A stretch of 64,000 bases of DNA from Streptomyces echinatus (GTDB lineage Bacteria; Actinomycetota; Actinomycetes; Streptomycetales; Streptomycetaceae). Below are positions 1 through 8,825 of this stretch, piece after piece (the first letter of the stretch is position 1; every line of letters starts with the position of its first letter). The DNA is taken from the NCBI RefSeq assembly GCF_014203595.1, contig NZ_JACHJK010000004.1:248001-312000 (forward strand), given 5' to 3'. The translations under genes and the position numbers were made by a program. The notes beneath the pieces were generated by a model that was given only the letters and a program-made list of their open reading frames with translations, searched no databases and was not told where the DNA came from.

Positions 1-228
1 GTGCTGATCAACGTCCCGGACGTGGACAGGTCGCGCGTGCGCACGTCGGCCGATCTCGCCGCCGCCGTCGCCGAGGCGGAGCGGGAGCTGGGGGAGACCG
101 GCCGGGTGCTGCTGCGGCCGTCGGGCACCGAGCCCCTGGTGCGGGTCATGGTCGAGGCCGCGGACATCGAGCAGGCACGCTCCGTCGCGGGGCGGCTGGC
201 CGATGCCGTCAAGTCCGCCCTGGGATAG
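1..228 (+). CDS. glmM: phosphoglucosamine mutase, C-terminal end (partial)
   Basis: This is the last 75 codons of GlmM, which converts glucosamine-6-phosphate to glucosamine-1-phosphate for UDP-GlcNAc and peptidoglycan synthesis in the cytoplasm. The visible part carries the family's C-terminal phosphate-binding signature [15 protein letters not shown] (about residues 39-53 of the fragment), followed by the closing helix. The catalytic phosphoserine and metal loop lie outside the window. glmS, which makes the substrate, lies 3 kb downstream on the same strand, which supports the call. A strong hairpin just after the stop separates it from the convergent coaA. The gene runs off the left edge, so the apparent GTG at base 1 is not a start. 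Confidence 0.93.
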   Translation: MLINVPDVDRSRVRTSADLAAAVAEAERELGETGRVLLRPSGTEPLVRVMVEAADIEQARSVAGRLADAVKSALG

Positions 229-237
229 CCGCGCGTT

Positions 238-264
238 CCCCGCGCCCCTGTCAGGGGCGCGGGG
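238..264. terminator. bidirectional terminator hairpin between glmM and coaA
   Basis: A 12-bp perfect GC-rich stem (CCCCGCGCCCCT pairing with AGGGGCGCGGGG) closes on a GTC loop. It lies 10 bp after the glmM stop and about 60 bp past the coaA stop on the other strand, so it could end both convergent transcripts. There is no T-run, as usual in Streptomyces. Confidence 0.7.
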
Positions 265-324
265 GAGAACCGGTCCGGGGTGCCGGCCGAGCCGGCGGCG
301 ACGGCCCGGTGCCCGGCGGCGGAC

Positions 325-1314
325 CTACAGCTTGCGCAGGCGCAGGCGCTGGACCTTGTGGTCCGGGCCCTTGCGGACGATGAGGCCGGCCCGGCCCCGG
401 GTGGGGGCGATGTTCTCGACCAGGTTCGGCTTGTTGATCGTCCGCCAGAGCGTGCGCGCGTAGTCCAGGGCCTCCTCCTCGGAGACCTGGGTGTACTTGC
501 GGAAGTACGAGTCGGGGTCCTGGAAGGCCGTCTGGCGCAGCTTCTTGAAGCGGCTCAGGTACCAGCGCTCGATGTCCTCGGCGCTCGCGTCGACGTACAC
601 GCTGAAGTCGAAGTAGTCGGCGAGGCCGACCCGGGTGCGGCCGTCCTTGCCGGGCAGGGCGGGCTGGAGGACGTTCAGGCCCTCCACGATCAGGATGTCC
701 GGGCGGCGCACGGTGAGCTTCTCGTCCGGCACGATGTCGTAGATGAGGTGGGAGTAGACGGGCGCCGACACCTCGTTCTTGCCGGCCTTGATGTCGGCGA
801 CGAATCGGGTGAGGGCCCGGCGGTCGTAGGACTCGGGGAAGCCCTTCCGCGACATCAGGCCGCGCTCCTCCAGCTCCCGGGTCGGCAGCAGGAAGCCGTC
901 CGTCGTCACCAGCTCCACGCGCGGGTGTTCCGGCCAGCGGGAGAGCAGCGCCTGGAGCAGCCGGGCCACGGTCGACTTGCCGACGGCGACGGAGCCGGCG
1001 ACTCCTATGACGAACGGGGTGCCGGACTGGGAGCCCTTCTCACCGAGGAAGGTGTTCAGAGCCCCTCTCAGCCCGTCCGTGGCGCCGACGTAGAGGTTGA
1101 GGAGCCGGGAGAGCGGGAGGTAGATGTCCCGCACCTCGTCCAGGTCGATGACGTCGCCGAGACCGCGGAGCTTCTCCACCTCCTCGGCGGTGAGCGGCAG
1201 CGGTGTCTTGTTGCGCAGCGCGCTCCACTCGGCGCGGGTGAGATCGACGTAGGGAGTCGCCTCCGGCCTGTGCCGGTGGGCGCTCCGGGGCATCGAGGAG
1301 ACCTGAGAGATCAC
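325..1314 (-). CDS. coaA: type I pantothenate kinase
   Basis: CoaA phosphorylates pantothenate with ATP, the first and usually rate-limiting step of coenzyme A synthesis. The 329-residue length is normal for the prokaryotic type I family. The P-loop [12 protein letters not shown] lies at residues 104-115, and TTDGFLLP and the VEGLNVLQP segment follow in the expected order. The GTG start at 1314 sits 5 nt after a TAACAAT -10-like element, so the message may be leaderless; an in-frame ATG at 1293 is the alternative start and would remove seven residues. It is transcribed alone, convergent with glmM and away from the hypothetical gene upstream. Confidence 0.95.
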   Translation of the reverse strand: MISQVSSMPRSAHRHRPEATPYVDLTRAEWSALRNKTPLPLTAEEVEKLRGLGDVIDLDEVRDIYLPLSRLLNLYVGATDGLRGALNTFLGEKGSQSGTPFVIGVAGSVAVGKSTVARLLQALLSRWPEHPRVELVTTDGFLLPTRELEERGLMSRKGFPESYDRRALTRFVADIKAGKNEVSAPVYSHLIYDIVPDEKLTVRRPDILIVEGLNVLQPALPGKDGRTRVGLADYFDFSVYVDASAEDIERWYLSRFKKLRQTAFQDPDSYFRKYTQVSEEEALDYARTLWRTINKPNLVENIAPTRGRAGLIVRKGPDHKVQRLRLRKL

Positions 1315-1471
1315 AGTCCATTGTTAACGGAGTTTGAACGGGGCAGTGGGGTGGGGTGCGTCACGTGGGGGCGGGAGCGGAGCCCTGTGTGCGCGCTAGT
1401 GGGCGCCGGCTGCGGGTGGCGTCCGCTCCACCACGCGGCGGGGCGTCGGGCGTACGGGACGCCGGCGCCAC

Positions 1472-2797
1472 TCACAGGGGACGGACGTGCGGTGACACCT
1501 GGTCGATGTAGGCGTCGACGAGCCCGAGACGTGCTCCGATCTCGCGGTAGCGGTCGTACTGTGTCCTGCTGATCGTGACCTCGTACCTGTCGACGAGGTG
1601 CAGCAGGAGCCGGAAGCCGAGGTCCGGGCCGGCGGACGTCACCGTGTCCCGGAGGAGGGTGGTGACGGCGGGGCCGGGTGCGCCGGGAGCCTGCCGGGCC
1701 ACGGCCTGGTCGAGTGCCGGACCGATGTCGCGGACCTCGTGCAGGACCGATTCCCTCAGGTCGTCGTGGTGAGCGGGCGGGCCGGGCACGTAGGAGGGCG
1801 CGACACCGGCCAGCCACGCCGTGCACACCTCGGCGATCTCCCGGAGCCAGGCCCTGCCGTCCGCGTCGAACGTCTCGTCCGCGCCGCTGCGCCTGGCGGC
1901 GATGCGCCACAGTGCCGTGACCGCGTCGTCGGACAGGGCCGAGCCCGACAGGAGCCGTACGTCCTGGAGGAGGACGGCGGCCTGGGTGCCGGGAGCGATG
2001 CCGCGGTCGCCGTGAGCGAGTCTGCCGATGTGCTCATGGGGGGTGCCCGAGCCTTCGTACCGCCAGGCGTCCCATTCGCCGTCGAACATCGCCGAGAGGA
2101 AGGGCAGGCCGGCACGGGGGCCGAGGTCCCGGCGGTTCGCGTCCAGCGGGCGCCACCGCACGGTCAGGTCCTCGAAGACCGCCGCGTGGGGGTATGCCAG
2201 CCGGTCCCCGATGCCCAGCAGCCGTTCGTACTGGTCCTCGCCCACCGAAGCCGCGTTGGCCTTGAGCACGCGCAGGAAGAGCCGGAAGCCGAGATCGGCG
2301 TCGGCCTCGTCGACGATCCGCCGCAGCATGTCCGCCACATCGGGCAGTGGCACACGACCGGCCAGCGCCGGTGCGGCCGCCCCGATCTCGGCCCGCACGG
2401 ATTCGCGGAGTTCCTCCTCCGGCACGGCGGGCCCCGGCTCCGCGGTGTCCATACGCTCCGCATGGGCCTGGTCCGGGGTGCCCGCGGGACACACCTGGGC
2501 GATCATGCGCAGCCAGTCGCGCGCGCCGAGGCCGTGAGCACCCGGGTCGAACCGTCCGCCCGTCAGCGCCGACCAGAGGCCGCCGACGACGGCTTCCGGC
2601 ACCGGTGACTCCAGCAGCAGCCGCACGTCACGGCCGAGTTGCCCGTCCTCCTCGGCCCGGGCCGTCTCGGCCGCCATCGCCAGCACGGCCGGGGGGTCGG
2701 CGAGCGGAATCCCACCGGGGCCCAGCCGGCCGCCGAAACCGCTCAGGCCGAAGTCCTCCTCGTATGCGAGGTAGTACACCTCACGGTGCCTGGTCAC
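1472..2797 (-). CDS. hypothetical protein built of two tandem repeats
   Basis: I do not recognise this 441-residue protein. It is soluble and acidic, with no signal peptide or membrane segment. It contains two copies of a unit of about 200 residues. Each has an 'RDVRLL / QDVRLL' helix, then DWLRMIAQVC / AWLREIAEVC, then a conserved E-x-L-R-E-S-V start (ELRESVRAEI / DLRESVLHEV), then ADLGFRLFLRVL / PDLGFRLLLHLV, then QYERLLGIGDRL / QYDRYREIGARL, and finally VRWRPL / HVRPL. The GTG at 2797 is preferred because GAGGAG lies 4 nt upstream; a start at 2830 would add 11 basic residues without a clear ribosome site. Its placement between coaA and glmS gives no functional hint. Confidence 0.7.
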   Translation of the reverse strand: MTRHREVYYLAYEEDFGLSGFGGRLGPGGIPLADPPAVLAMAAETARAEEDGQLGRDVRLLLESPVPEAVVGGLWSALTGGRFDPGAHGLGARDWLRMIAQVCPAGTPDQAHAERMDTAEPGPAVPEEELRESVRAEIGAAAPALAGRVPLPDVADMLRRIVDEADADLGFRLFLRVLKANAASVGEDQYERLLGIGDRLAYPHAAVFEDLTVRWRPLDANRRDLGPRAGLPFLSAMFDGEWDAWRYEGSGTPHEHIGRLAHGDRGIAPGTQAAVLLQDVRLLSGSALSDDAVTALWRIAARRSGADETFDADGRAWLREIAEVCTAWLAGVAPSYVPGPPAHHDDLRESVLHEVRDIGPALDQAVARQAPGAPGPAVTTLLRDTVTSAGPDLGFRLLLHLVDRYEVTISRTQYDRYREIGARLGLVDAYIDQVSPHVRPL

Positions 2798-3334
2798 GCT
2801 TCTCCTCACGCGCGCATGGGCGCCCCGCACCGCGGGACGCCCGTGCTGTCCTGAGGCGGCCTCAGGAGGGCACTCGGCTGTAGGCGTTGACGTGCGCGGA
2901 CGTCCGGCGCGCAGCCATGACGGTGTGACCCCTCCCCGTGTGCGACGCCGTTCCCCCGGTCGCCGGGCGTCGCGCGTGATGACGCAGAGGTCGGGCTGCG
3001 TCCACGCGCGGCGTCACTTTAGGCATGTACACGCTCTATCGAACAAGGGGCCGGTTCTGTGGCGAGGGTGTCTGGCCGAAAGGCATGCGATCCCCGGCCC
3101 CCGTGCGAACCGGACGAAGTTGCTCACCGTCCCTGCTCAAACATGTGCTTTCTGTGTGCCTCTTGTGTGCGGGAGGGGGGCGGGGGCGGGGTGGCCGGTC
3201 GAAGTTGGCTGAATGCCGCCCCCTCCGGTCACTGCGAAGGAGAGTATCGAGACTCTCGATATACCCCGGATAATTTCCGATTCCGGGCACGCGGCGCCCG
3301 TTTCCGGCGGCTCCCGGCCCGTAGGCTGCGCCAC
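2798..3334. other. 537-bp intergenic region upstream of glmS
   Basis: No convincing gene is visible here; the open frames have atypical codon use and no family signature. It holds two dyads: a 19-nt palindrome (TCCTGAGGC-G-GCCTCAGGA, 2849-2867), about 50 bp upstream of the divergent hypothetical gene, and the glmS-proximal palindrome described separately. Promoters for both flanking genes must lie here. Confidence 0.5.
3245..3274 (+). promoter_or_regulatory. palindromic operator next to a putative -10 upstream of glmS
   Basis: A perfect 17-nt dyad, TATCGAGA-C-TCTCGATA (3245-3261), is followed 7 nt later by a GATAAT -10-like hexamer (3269-3274), about 60 bp before the glmS ATG. A dyad in the -35/-10 spacer is a classic repressor position. 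I cannot name the factor; it is not the DasR consensus. Confidence 0.5.
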
Positions 3335-5182
3335 ATGTGCGGAATCGTGGGATACGTAGGGTCACAGTCGGCGCTCGACGTGGTCATGGCCGGGCTGAAG
3401 CGACTGGAGTACCGGGGGTACGACTCGGGCGGTGTCGCCGTGCTGGCGGACGGCGGGCTGGCCGCCGCCAAGAAGGCCGGCAAGCTGGTCAACCTGGAGA
3501 AGGAACTGGTCGACCGGCCGCTTCCGACGGGCTCGACCGGTATCGGCCACACGCGCTGGGCCACGCACGGCGGCCCCACGGACGGCAACGCGCACCCGCA
3601 CCTGGACAACGCGGGCCGGGTCGCGGTGGTCCACAACGGCATCATCGAGAACTTCGCCGTGCTGCGCGCCGAACTGGCCGAGCGGGGACACGAGCTGACC
3701 TCCGAGACGGACACCGAGGTGGTCGCCCACCTGCTGGCCGAGGAGTTCTCCTCCTGCGCGGACCTCGCCGAGGCGATGCGGCTGGTGTGCCGCCGGCTGG
3801 AGGGCGCGTTCACGCTCGTCGCCGTGCACGCCGACGCGCCGGACGTGGTGGTCGGCGCCCGCCGCAACTCGCCGCTGGTGGTGGGTGTCGGCGAGGGCGA
3901 GGCGTTCCTGGCCTCCGACGTCGCCGCGTTCATCGCCCACACGCGCTCCGCGATCGAGCTGGGCCAGGACCAGGTGGTGGAGCTGCGCCGCGACGGCGTC
4001 ACGGTGACGGGCTTCGACGGCAGCCCGGCCGAGGTCCACTCGTACCACGTGGACTGGGACGCCTCGGCCGCCGAGAAGGGCGGCTACGACTACTTCATGC
4101 TCAAGGAGATCGCCGAACAGCCCAAGGCGGTCGCCGACACCCTGCTCGGCCGCATCGATCCGTCCGGCTCGCTGACCCTGGACGAGGTGCGGATCAGCCC
4201 CTCGGAGCTGCGGGAGATCGAGAAGGTCGTCATCGTCGCCTGCGGTACGGCCTTCCACGCCGGCCTGATCGCCAAGTACGCCATCGAGCACTGGACGCGC
4301 ATCCCGTGCGAGGTGGAGCTGGCGAGCGAGTTCCGGTACCGGGACCCGATCCTGGACGGCCGCTCCCTGGTGATCGCCATCTCCCAGTCCGGCGAGACCA
4401 TGGACACCCTGATGGCGCTCCGGCACGCCCGCGAACAGGGCTCCAAGGTGCTGGCGATCTGCAACACCAACGGTTCGACGATCCCGCGCGAGTCGGACGC
4501 GGTGCTGTACACGCACGCCGGCCCCGAGGTCGCCGTCGCCTCGACCAAGGCGTTCCTCACCCAGCTGGTCGCCTGCTACCTGGTCGCCCTGTACCTGGGC
4601 CAGGTGCGGGGCACCAAGTGGGGCGACGAGATCCAGGCGGTCATCAAGGACCTGTCCCGCATCTCGGAGGAGGTCGAGCGGGTCCTGGAGACCATGGAGC
4701 CGGTACGGGCGCTGGCGCGGACGCTGGCGACGAAGAACACGGTGCTGTTCCTCGGCCGGCACGTGGGCTACCCGGTGGCCCTGGAGGGCGCGCTCAAGCT
4801 GAAGGAACTGGCGTACATGCACGCCGAGGGCTTCGCCGCGGGCGAGCTGAAGCACGGCCCGATCGCGCTGATCGAGGAGGACCTGCCGGTGGTGGTGGTC
4901 GTACCGTCGCCGCGTGGCCGGTCCGTCCTGCACGACAAGATCGTGTCCAACATCCAGGAGATCCGGGCCCGGGGCGCGCGCACGATCGTGATCGCCGAGG
5001 AGGGCGACGAGGCGGTCGTCCCGTACGCCGACCACCTGATCCGGATCCCGGCCACGCCGACGCTCCTCCAGCCACTGGTGGCCACCGTGCCGCTGCAGGT
5101 CTTCGCCTGCGAGCTGGCGACGGCCCGCGGCAACGAGGTGGACCAGCCCCGGAACCTGGCGAAGTCGGTGACGGTGGAATGA
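3335..5182 (+). CDS. glmS: glutamine--fructose-6-phosphate aminotransferase (isomerizing)
   Basis: GlmS makes glucosamine-6-phosphate from fructose-6-phosphate and glutamine, feeding GlmM and peptidoglycan synthesis. The start is fixed by MCGIVGYVG, because Cys2 becomes the N-terminal nucleophile of the glutaminase domain after Met removal. The class II glutaminase domain covers residues 1 to about 220 (RGYDSGG, HTRWATHG, HNGIIEN). Two SIS sugar-isomerase domains follow (ISQSGETMDT near residue 350; the ELKHGPIALIE region near 505-515). The protein ends in PRNLAKSVTVE, the conserved sugar-binding tail. At 615 residues it is of normal length. No glmS ribozyme sequence is evident upstream; a palindrome at the likely promoter suggests protein-mediated control. 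Confidence 0.97.
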   Translation: MCGIVGYVGSQSALDVVMAGLKRLEYRGYDSGGVAVLADGGLAAAKKAGKLVNLEKELVDRPLPTGSTGIGHTRWATHGGPTDGNAHPHLDNAGRVAVVHNGIIENFAVLRAELAERGHELTSETDTEVVAHLLAEEFSSCADLAEAMRLVCRRLEGAFTLVAVHADAPDVVVGARRNSPLVVGVGEGEAFLASDVAAFIAHTRSAIELGQDQVVELRRDGVTVTGFDGSPAEVHSYHVDWDASAAEKGGYDYFMLKEIAEQPKAVADTLLGRIDPSGSLTLDEVRISPSELREIEKVVIVACGTAFHAGLIAKYAIEHWTRIPCEVELASEFRYRDPILDGRSLVIAISQSGETMDTLMALRHAREQGSKVLAICNTNGSTIPRESDAVLYTHAGPEVAVASTKAFLTQLVACYLVALYLGQVRGTKWGDEIQAVIKDLSRISEEVERVLETMEPVRALARTLATKNTVLFLGRHVGYPVALEGALKLKELAYMHAEGFAAGELKHGPIALIEEDLPVVVVVPSPRGRSVLHDKIVSNIQEIRARGARTIVIAEEGDEAVVPYADHLIRIPATPTLLQPLVATVPLQVFACELATARGNEVDQPRNLAKSVTVE

Positions 5183-5187
5183 GACGA

Positions 5188-5218
5188 AGGGGCGGACGGC
5201 CGTGTGCCGTCCGCCCCT
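5188..5218. terminator. terminator after glmS
   Basis: A 13-bp perfect stem (AGGGGCGGACGGC / GCCGTCCGCCCCT) with a 5-nt loop begins 5 nt after the glmS stop and also faces the end of the convergent SH3-like gene. Confidence 0.8.
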
Positions 5219-5236
5219 CGATCGCCGGTCAGGCGG

Positions 5237-5587
5237 TCACCAGTTGATGCAGGTCTTCGGGACCCAGCCGTCCTTCTTGTCGCCGCCGTAGTACCACAGG
5301 TTGCTCTTCTTGCCGCAGGCCTTGTACGAGCCGCCCTTGTAGGCCTTGCCGTCGTTGCAGATCCCGCCCTTCTTGCCCTTGCCCCAGATGCCGACGGCCG
5401 TGGCGGTCGTCTTCGGCGAGGTGCGGACGTTGACGGTCTCCTTGGCCTTGACGTTGACGATCGCCCTGCTGCAGTCGTGCGGCAGGGTCGCCGCGGACGC
5501 GCTGCCGGCGGTGGCGACGGCGCCGGTGAACGCCGTACCGATGAGGGCCGCGGTGGTGAGCGCGGTGCCCAGAGACTTCAACTTCAA
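5237..5587 (-). CDS. small secreted SH3-like protein
   Basis: This 116-residue precursor has a Sec signal peptide (basic KLKSLG, a hydrophobic stretch, then a GSASAA cleavage region near residues 28-33). The mature domain of about 80 residues is lysine-rich and has the bacterial SH3 hallmark VNVRTSP (51-58). It contains four cysteines, probably forming two disulfides. Such domains usually bind cell wall or mediate protein contacts outside the membrane; the ligand here is unknown. The start is the TTG at 5587, chosen because GGGAGG lies 8 nt upstream and because it gives a proper signal peptide; longer in-frame extensions overlap the SDR gene and look non-coding. It sits downstream of the SDR on the same strand. 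Confidence 0.8.
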   Translation of the reverse strand: MKLKSLGTALTTAALIGTAFTGAVATAGSASAATLPHDCSRAIVNVKAKETVNVRTSPKTTATAVGIWGKGKKGGICNDGKAYKGGSYKACGKKSNLWYYGGDKKDGWVPKTCINW

Positions 5588-5694
5588 GGCTGTGTCCTCC
5601 CGTTGTGTGCGATGGCGTCCGCCGGGAAGCGGATCACCGGTCGCCGGGCAGCCTACGCGGCGCGGGGACCGGCCATGATCCCCGGGGTTGCCGG

Positions 5695-6477
5695 TCAGTG
5701 GACGGAGAAGCCGCCGTCCACGTGGACCGACTGGCCCGTGACGTAGGCGGAGGCGCGGCTCGCCAGGAACACCGCCGCGCCCGCGAAGTCCTCGGCGAGG
5801 CCGTTGCGGCCGGTCATCGTGCGCGCGGCCAGGGCCGCCACCCGCTCGGGGTCGGACGACAGCCGCGCGTTGAGCGGAGTCATCACGAAGCCCGGCACCA
5901 GGGTGTTGCAGGTGACGCCGTACGGCGACCAGGCCTCGGCCTGCGAGCGGGCCAGGGACTCCAGCGCCCCCTTGGAGACGCCGTAGGCGCCGCTCTGCAC
6001 GAAGGCGCGGTGCGCCTGCTGGGAGGTGATGTGGATGATCCGCCCGAAGCCCCGCTCGGCCATGCCGGGGCCGAACCGCTGCCCCAGCAGGAAGGGTGCC
6101 TCCAGGTTCACCGCCATGGTGGTGTCCCAGACGTCCTCGCCCAGCTCGCCCATCGGCGGCCTGAGGTTGATCCCGGCGGAGTTGACGAGGATGTCGGGCT
6201 CCCCGAAGACGGCCGCGGCCTCCTCGGCCGCCGCGCGCACTCCCGTACGGGTGCTCAGATCCCCGCTCGCCCAGGCGGCCGCGCACCCGTCGGCCGTCAA
6301 CTCCTCGGCGGCCGCGGCCAGCTCCGCCCGCTTGCGCGCCACGAGCACGGTCTTCGCGCCGGCCCGCGCCAGCGCCCCCGCGACGGCCCGCCCGATGCCG
6401 GAACTCCCTCCGGTCACCACGGCGACCCGGCCGTCCAGCGAGAAGAGGTCGGAGAGATAGGCACGGGACGAGGTCAT
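5695..6477 (-). CDS. SDR-family oxidoreductase
   Basis: A classical short-chain dehydrogenase of 260 residues. The cofactor loop TGGSSGIG is at 22-29, the structural NSAG motif at 99-102, and the catalytic Ser152, Tyr165 and Lys169 are all present. Asp/Arg positions after beta-2 (ARKR) favour NADP(H). The C-terminus [15 protein letters not shown] is typical of gluconate 5-dehydrogenase or 3-oxoacyl reductase-like members, but the substrate cannot be told from sequence. It is divergent from acpS with a 63-bp gap, so the two may share a control region. Confidence 0.85.
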   Translation of the reverse strand: MTSSRAYLSDLFSLDGRVAVVTGGSSGIGRAVAGALARAGAKTVLVARKRAELAAAAEELTADGCAAAWASGDLSTRTGVRAAAEEAAAVFGEPDILVNSAGINLRPPMGELGEDVWDTTMAVNLEAPFLLGQRFGPGMAERGFGRIIHITSQQAHRAFVQSGAYGVSKGALESLARSQAEAWSPYGVTCNTLVPGFVMTPLNARLSSDPERVAALAARTMTGRNGLAEDFAGAAVFLASRASAYVTGQSVHVDGGFSVH

Positions 6478-6540
6478 GCCGGAAGCCTAGGTGACGTGTG
6501 TCGCCCGGACCTGGCCGCCCGGGGTCGTAGGGTGCTCGGC

Positions 6541-6912
6541 ATGAGCATCATCGGGGTGGGCATCGATGTCGCCGAGATCGACCGGTTCCGGGCGTCCTTG
6601 GAGCGGACGCCGGGACTGGCCGACCGCCTGTTCGTGGAGCGGGAGTTGCTGGCGCCCAGCGGGGAACGCCGCGGGTACGCCTCGCTGGCGGCCCGGTTCG
6701 CCGCCAAGGAGGCGCTGGCGAAGGCGCTGGGCGCGCCGCCCGGGCTGCACTGGACCGACGCCGAGGTGTACGTGGAGGACACCGGGCAGCCACGGCTGCG
6801 GGTGAGCGGGACCGTGGCCGCGCGGGCCGCGGAGCTGGGCGTGCGGTCCTGGCACGTGTCGCTCAGTCATGATGCGGGCGTGGCCTCGGCCGTGGTGGTC
6901 GCCGAGGGCTGA
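6541..6912 (+). CDS. acpS: holo-[acyl-carrier-protein] synthase
   Basis: AcpS transfers 4'-phosphopantetheine from CoA to the serine of acyl carrier proteins, activating fatty-acid and often polyketide synthesis. The protein has 123 residues, the normal size. The metal/CoA-binding signature [16 protein letters not shown] segment carries Asp9, and [11 protein letters not shown] carries Glu57; the closing [16 protein letters not shown] motif is intact. The ATG at 6541 has only a weak ribosome site. It is followed 53 bp later by the NAD(P)HX repair gene and alr, the usual actinobacterial order. Confidence 0.95.
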   Translation: MSIIGVGIDVAEIDRFRASLERTPGLADRLFVERELLAPSGERRGYASLAARFAAKEALAKALGAPPGLHWTDAEVYVEDTGQPRLRVSGTVAARAAELGVRSWHVSLSHDAGVASAVVVAEG

Positions 6913-6965
6913 CCGGTCGGCGGTCCGGGTGTGGGCGGTGGGGGTTCCGGGGCAGACTCGGTGCC

Positions 6966-8399
6966 ATGCGTACTGCGTACAGCGTGGAGACGGTAAGGGC
7001 GGCCGAACGGGCGCTGATGGCGCGGCTGCCGGAGGGCGCGCTGATGCAGCGGGCCGCCGCCGGGCTGGCCGCCGCCTGTGCCGACCTGCTCGGACGGGTG
7101 TACGGCAGCCGGGTGGTGCTGCTCGTCGGCAGCGGGGACAACGGCGGGGACGCCCTGTACGCGGGGGCCCGGCTGGCCCGGCGCGGCGCCGGGGTGACGG
7201 CCGTGCCGCTGGCGCCCGAACGGGCGCACGGCGGAGGACTGGGAGCCCTGCGGCGGGCGGGCGGCACGGTCGTCGCCCCGGATGCCGCCGAGGAGCTGGT
7301 CGCGCGGGCCGACCTGGTGGTGGACGGGATCACCGGGATCGGGGGCAAGGGCGGGTTGCGGCCGGACGCCGAGCGGCTCGCCGGCGTGGTGGCGCGGTCC
7401 GGCGCCGCCGTCGTCGCGGTGGACCTGCCGAGCGGGGTCGACGCGGACACCGGGGAGGTGCGGGGTGCCGCGCTGCGGGCCGACCTGACCGTCACCTTCG
7501 GCGCGTACAAGCCAGGACTGCTGGTGGATCCGGCGCGGGAGTACGCCGGGGTGGTGCGGTTCGTCGACATCGGGCTGGAACCGCCGGCCGCCGACGCCGA
7601 GCTGGAGGCCCTGCAGCACGCCGACGTGGCCCGGCTGTTGCCGGTGCCGGCGGCGGAGAGCGACAAGTACCGGCGGGGGGTCGTCGGCATCGCCGCGGGG
7701 TCGGCGCGGTATCCGGGGGCCGCCGTGCTGGCCGTGTCCGGGGCGCTGCGCGGCGGGGCCGGGGCCGTCCGGTACGTCGGGCCGGCCGGGGACGCGGTCC
7801 TCGCGCGCTTCCCGGAGACCCTGGTGTCCGACACCGGACCCGCCAAGGCCGGACGGGTGCAGGCGTGGGTGGTCGGACCAGGGGCCGGGGACGACGCGGC
7901 GACCGTGGCCGAGGTGCTGGAGGCGGACGTGCCGGTGCTGCTCGACGCGGACGGGCTGCGGCTGGCCGAGCGGGACGCGGTGCGGCGGCGGACGGCGCCG
8001 ACGCTGATGACGCCGCACGCGGGGGAGGCCGCCGCGCTGCTGGGGGTGCGGCGGGAGGAGGTCGAGGCCGCCCGGCTGGCCGCGGCGCGGGAACTGGCGG
8101 CGGTGTACCGGGCGACCGTGCTGCTGAAGGGCTCGACGACGCTGGTCGCCGGCACCGGGAGCGGGCCCGTGCGGGTGAACGCCACGGGGACGCCGTGGCT
8201 GGCCACGGCGGGGAGCGGGGACGTGCTGTCCGGGCTGGCCGGGTCCCTGCTGGCGGCGGGGCTGGGGGCGGTGGACGCGGGGAGTGCGGCGGCGTATCTG
8301 CACGGGCTGGCGGGCCGGTTCGCGGCCGACGGCGCGCCGGCGGGCGCACATGACGTGGCCTCACTGATCCCGGAGGCATGGCGGGACGTGCGCGACTGA
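6966..8399 (+). CDS. nnr: bifunctional NAD(P)H-hydrate epimerase / ADP-dependent dehydratase
   Basis: This 477-residue fusion repairs damaged, hydrated NAD(P)H. The N-terminal YjeF_N epimerase domain (about 1-205) has GSGDNGGDAL at 55-64 and DGITGIGGKG. The C-terminal ribokinase-like dehydratase domain (about 225-475) has KYRRGVVGIAAGSARYPGAA, TPHAGEAAALLG and the anion-hole motif GSGDVLSGLAGSLLAAG. Both halves look complete, so both activities are expected. It is co-directional with acpS; a 426-bp gap with repeats separates it from alr. Confidence 0.94.
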   Translation: MRTAYSVETVRAAERALMARLPEGALMQRAAAGLAAACADLLGRVYGSRVVLLVGSGDNGGDALYAGARLARRGAGVTAVPLAPERAHGGGLGALRRAGGTVVAPDAAEELVARADLVVDGITGIGGKGGLRPDAERLAGVVARSGAAVVAVDLPSGVDADTGEVRGAALRADLTVTFGAYKPGLLVDPAREYAGVVRFVDIGLEPPAADAELEALQHADVARLLPVPAAESDKYRRGVVGIAAGSARYPGAAVLAVSGALRGGAGAVRYVGPAGDAVLARFPETLVSDTGPAKAGRVQAWVVGPGAGDDAATVAEVLEADVPVLLDADGLRLAERDAVRRRTAPTLMTPHAGEAAALLGVRREEVEAARLAAARELAAVYRATVLLKGSTTLVAGTGSGPVRVNATGTPWLATAGSGDVLSGLAGSLLAAGLGAVDAGSAAAYLHGLAGRFAADGAPAGAHDVASLIPEAWRDVRD

Positions 8400-8825
8400 G
8401 TCCCCCGCCGCCGACGGCCACGGGTGCGCGGGAACCACGCGGGCGGTCGGGCCGGTGCCGCGGCCGGGAGTTGACCGTGGCGTACGCGGTGGGGCCGGGC
8501 CGCCTTGCGCCGGCGCGGGGCCGGTCCGCCTTGCCTCGGCGTGGGGCCGGTCCGCCTCGTGTCGGCGTGGGGTGAGGGGCTGATGGGGGGTGGGGGAAGG
8601 GTGCGGGTGGTCGGGGTGGTGCGTCGGCCGGGAGTTGGCCCTGGCTGCTCGGCGGGACCGGTTGGCCTCGTTCGTCCGCGGGGGTGACCGGTCGGCCGGG
8701 GCGTGGGGAACCGCGCGGGCGGTCGGGGGTGTGCCCTGGTCCGAGGGGGGGCGATCCGCGTGGCGGGACCGATCCACCCCCGGTAGCCGGGGGCTGCCCG
8801 GGGCCTCTGAGAGACTGGGGGCGCG
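8400..8825. other. 426-bp gene-free region before alr
   Basis: No protein-coding pattern is convincing. The first half holds a 26-nt tandem repeat (listed separately), and the rest is G-rich on the plus strand with scattered GGGGTG and GGTCGG runs. The alr promoter should be in the last 100 bp, but I see no clear -35/-10 pair. Confidence 0.5.
8492..8569. repeat. 26-bp tandem repeat, three copies
   Basis: Three consecutive 26-nt units begin at 8492, 8518 and 8544 with the shared core GGGCCGGTCCGCCTTGC; unit 1 differs at about four positions and unit 3 at about three. They lie between nnr and alr and are not part of a gene. Confidence 0.85.

Noticed and set aside
2831..3334. A glmS ribozyme or riboswitch upstream of glmS
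   Set aside because: No core sequence of the glmS ribozyme was found. The region shows only palindromes and a -10-like site.
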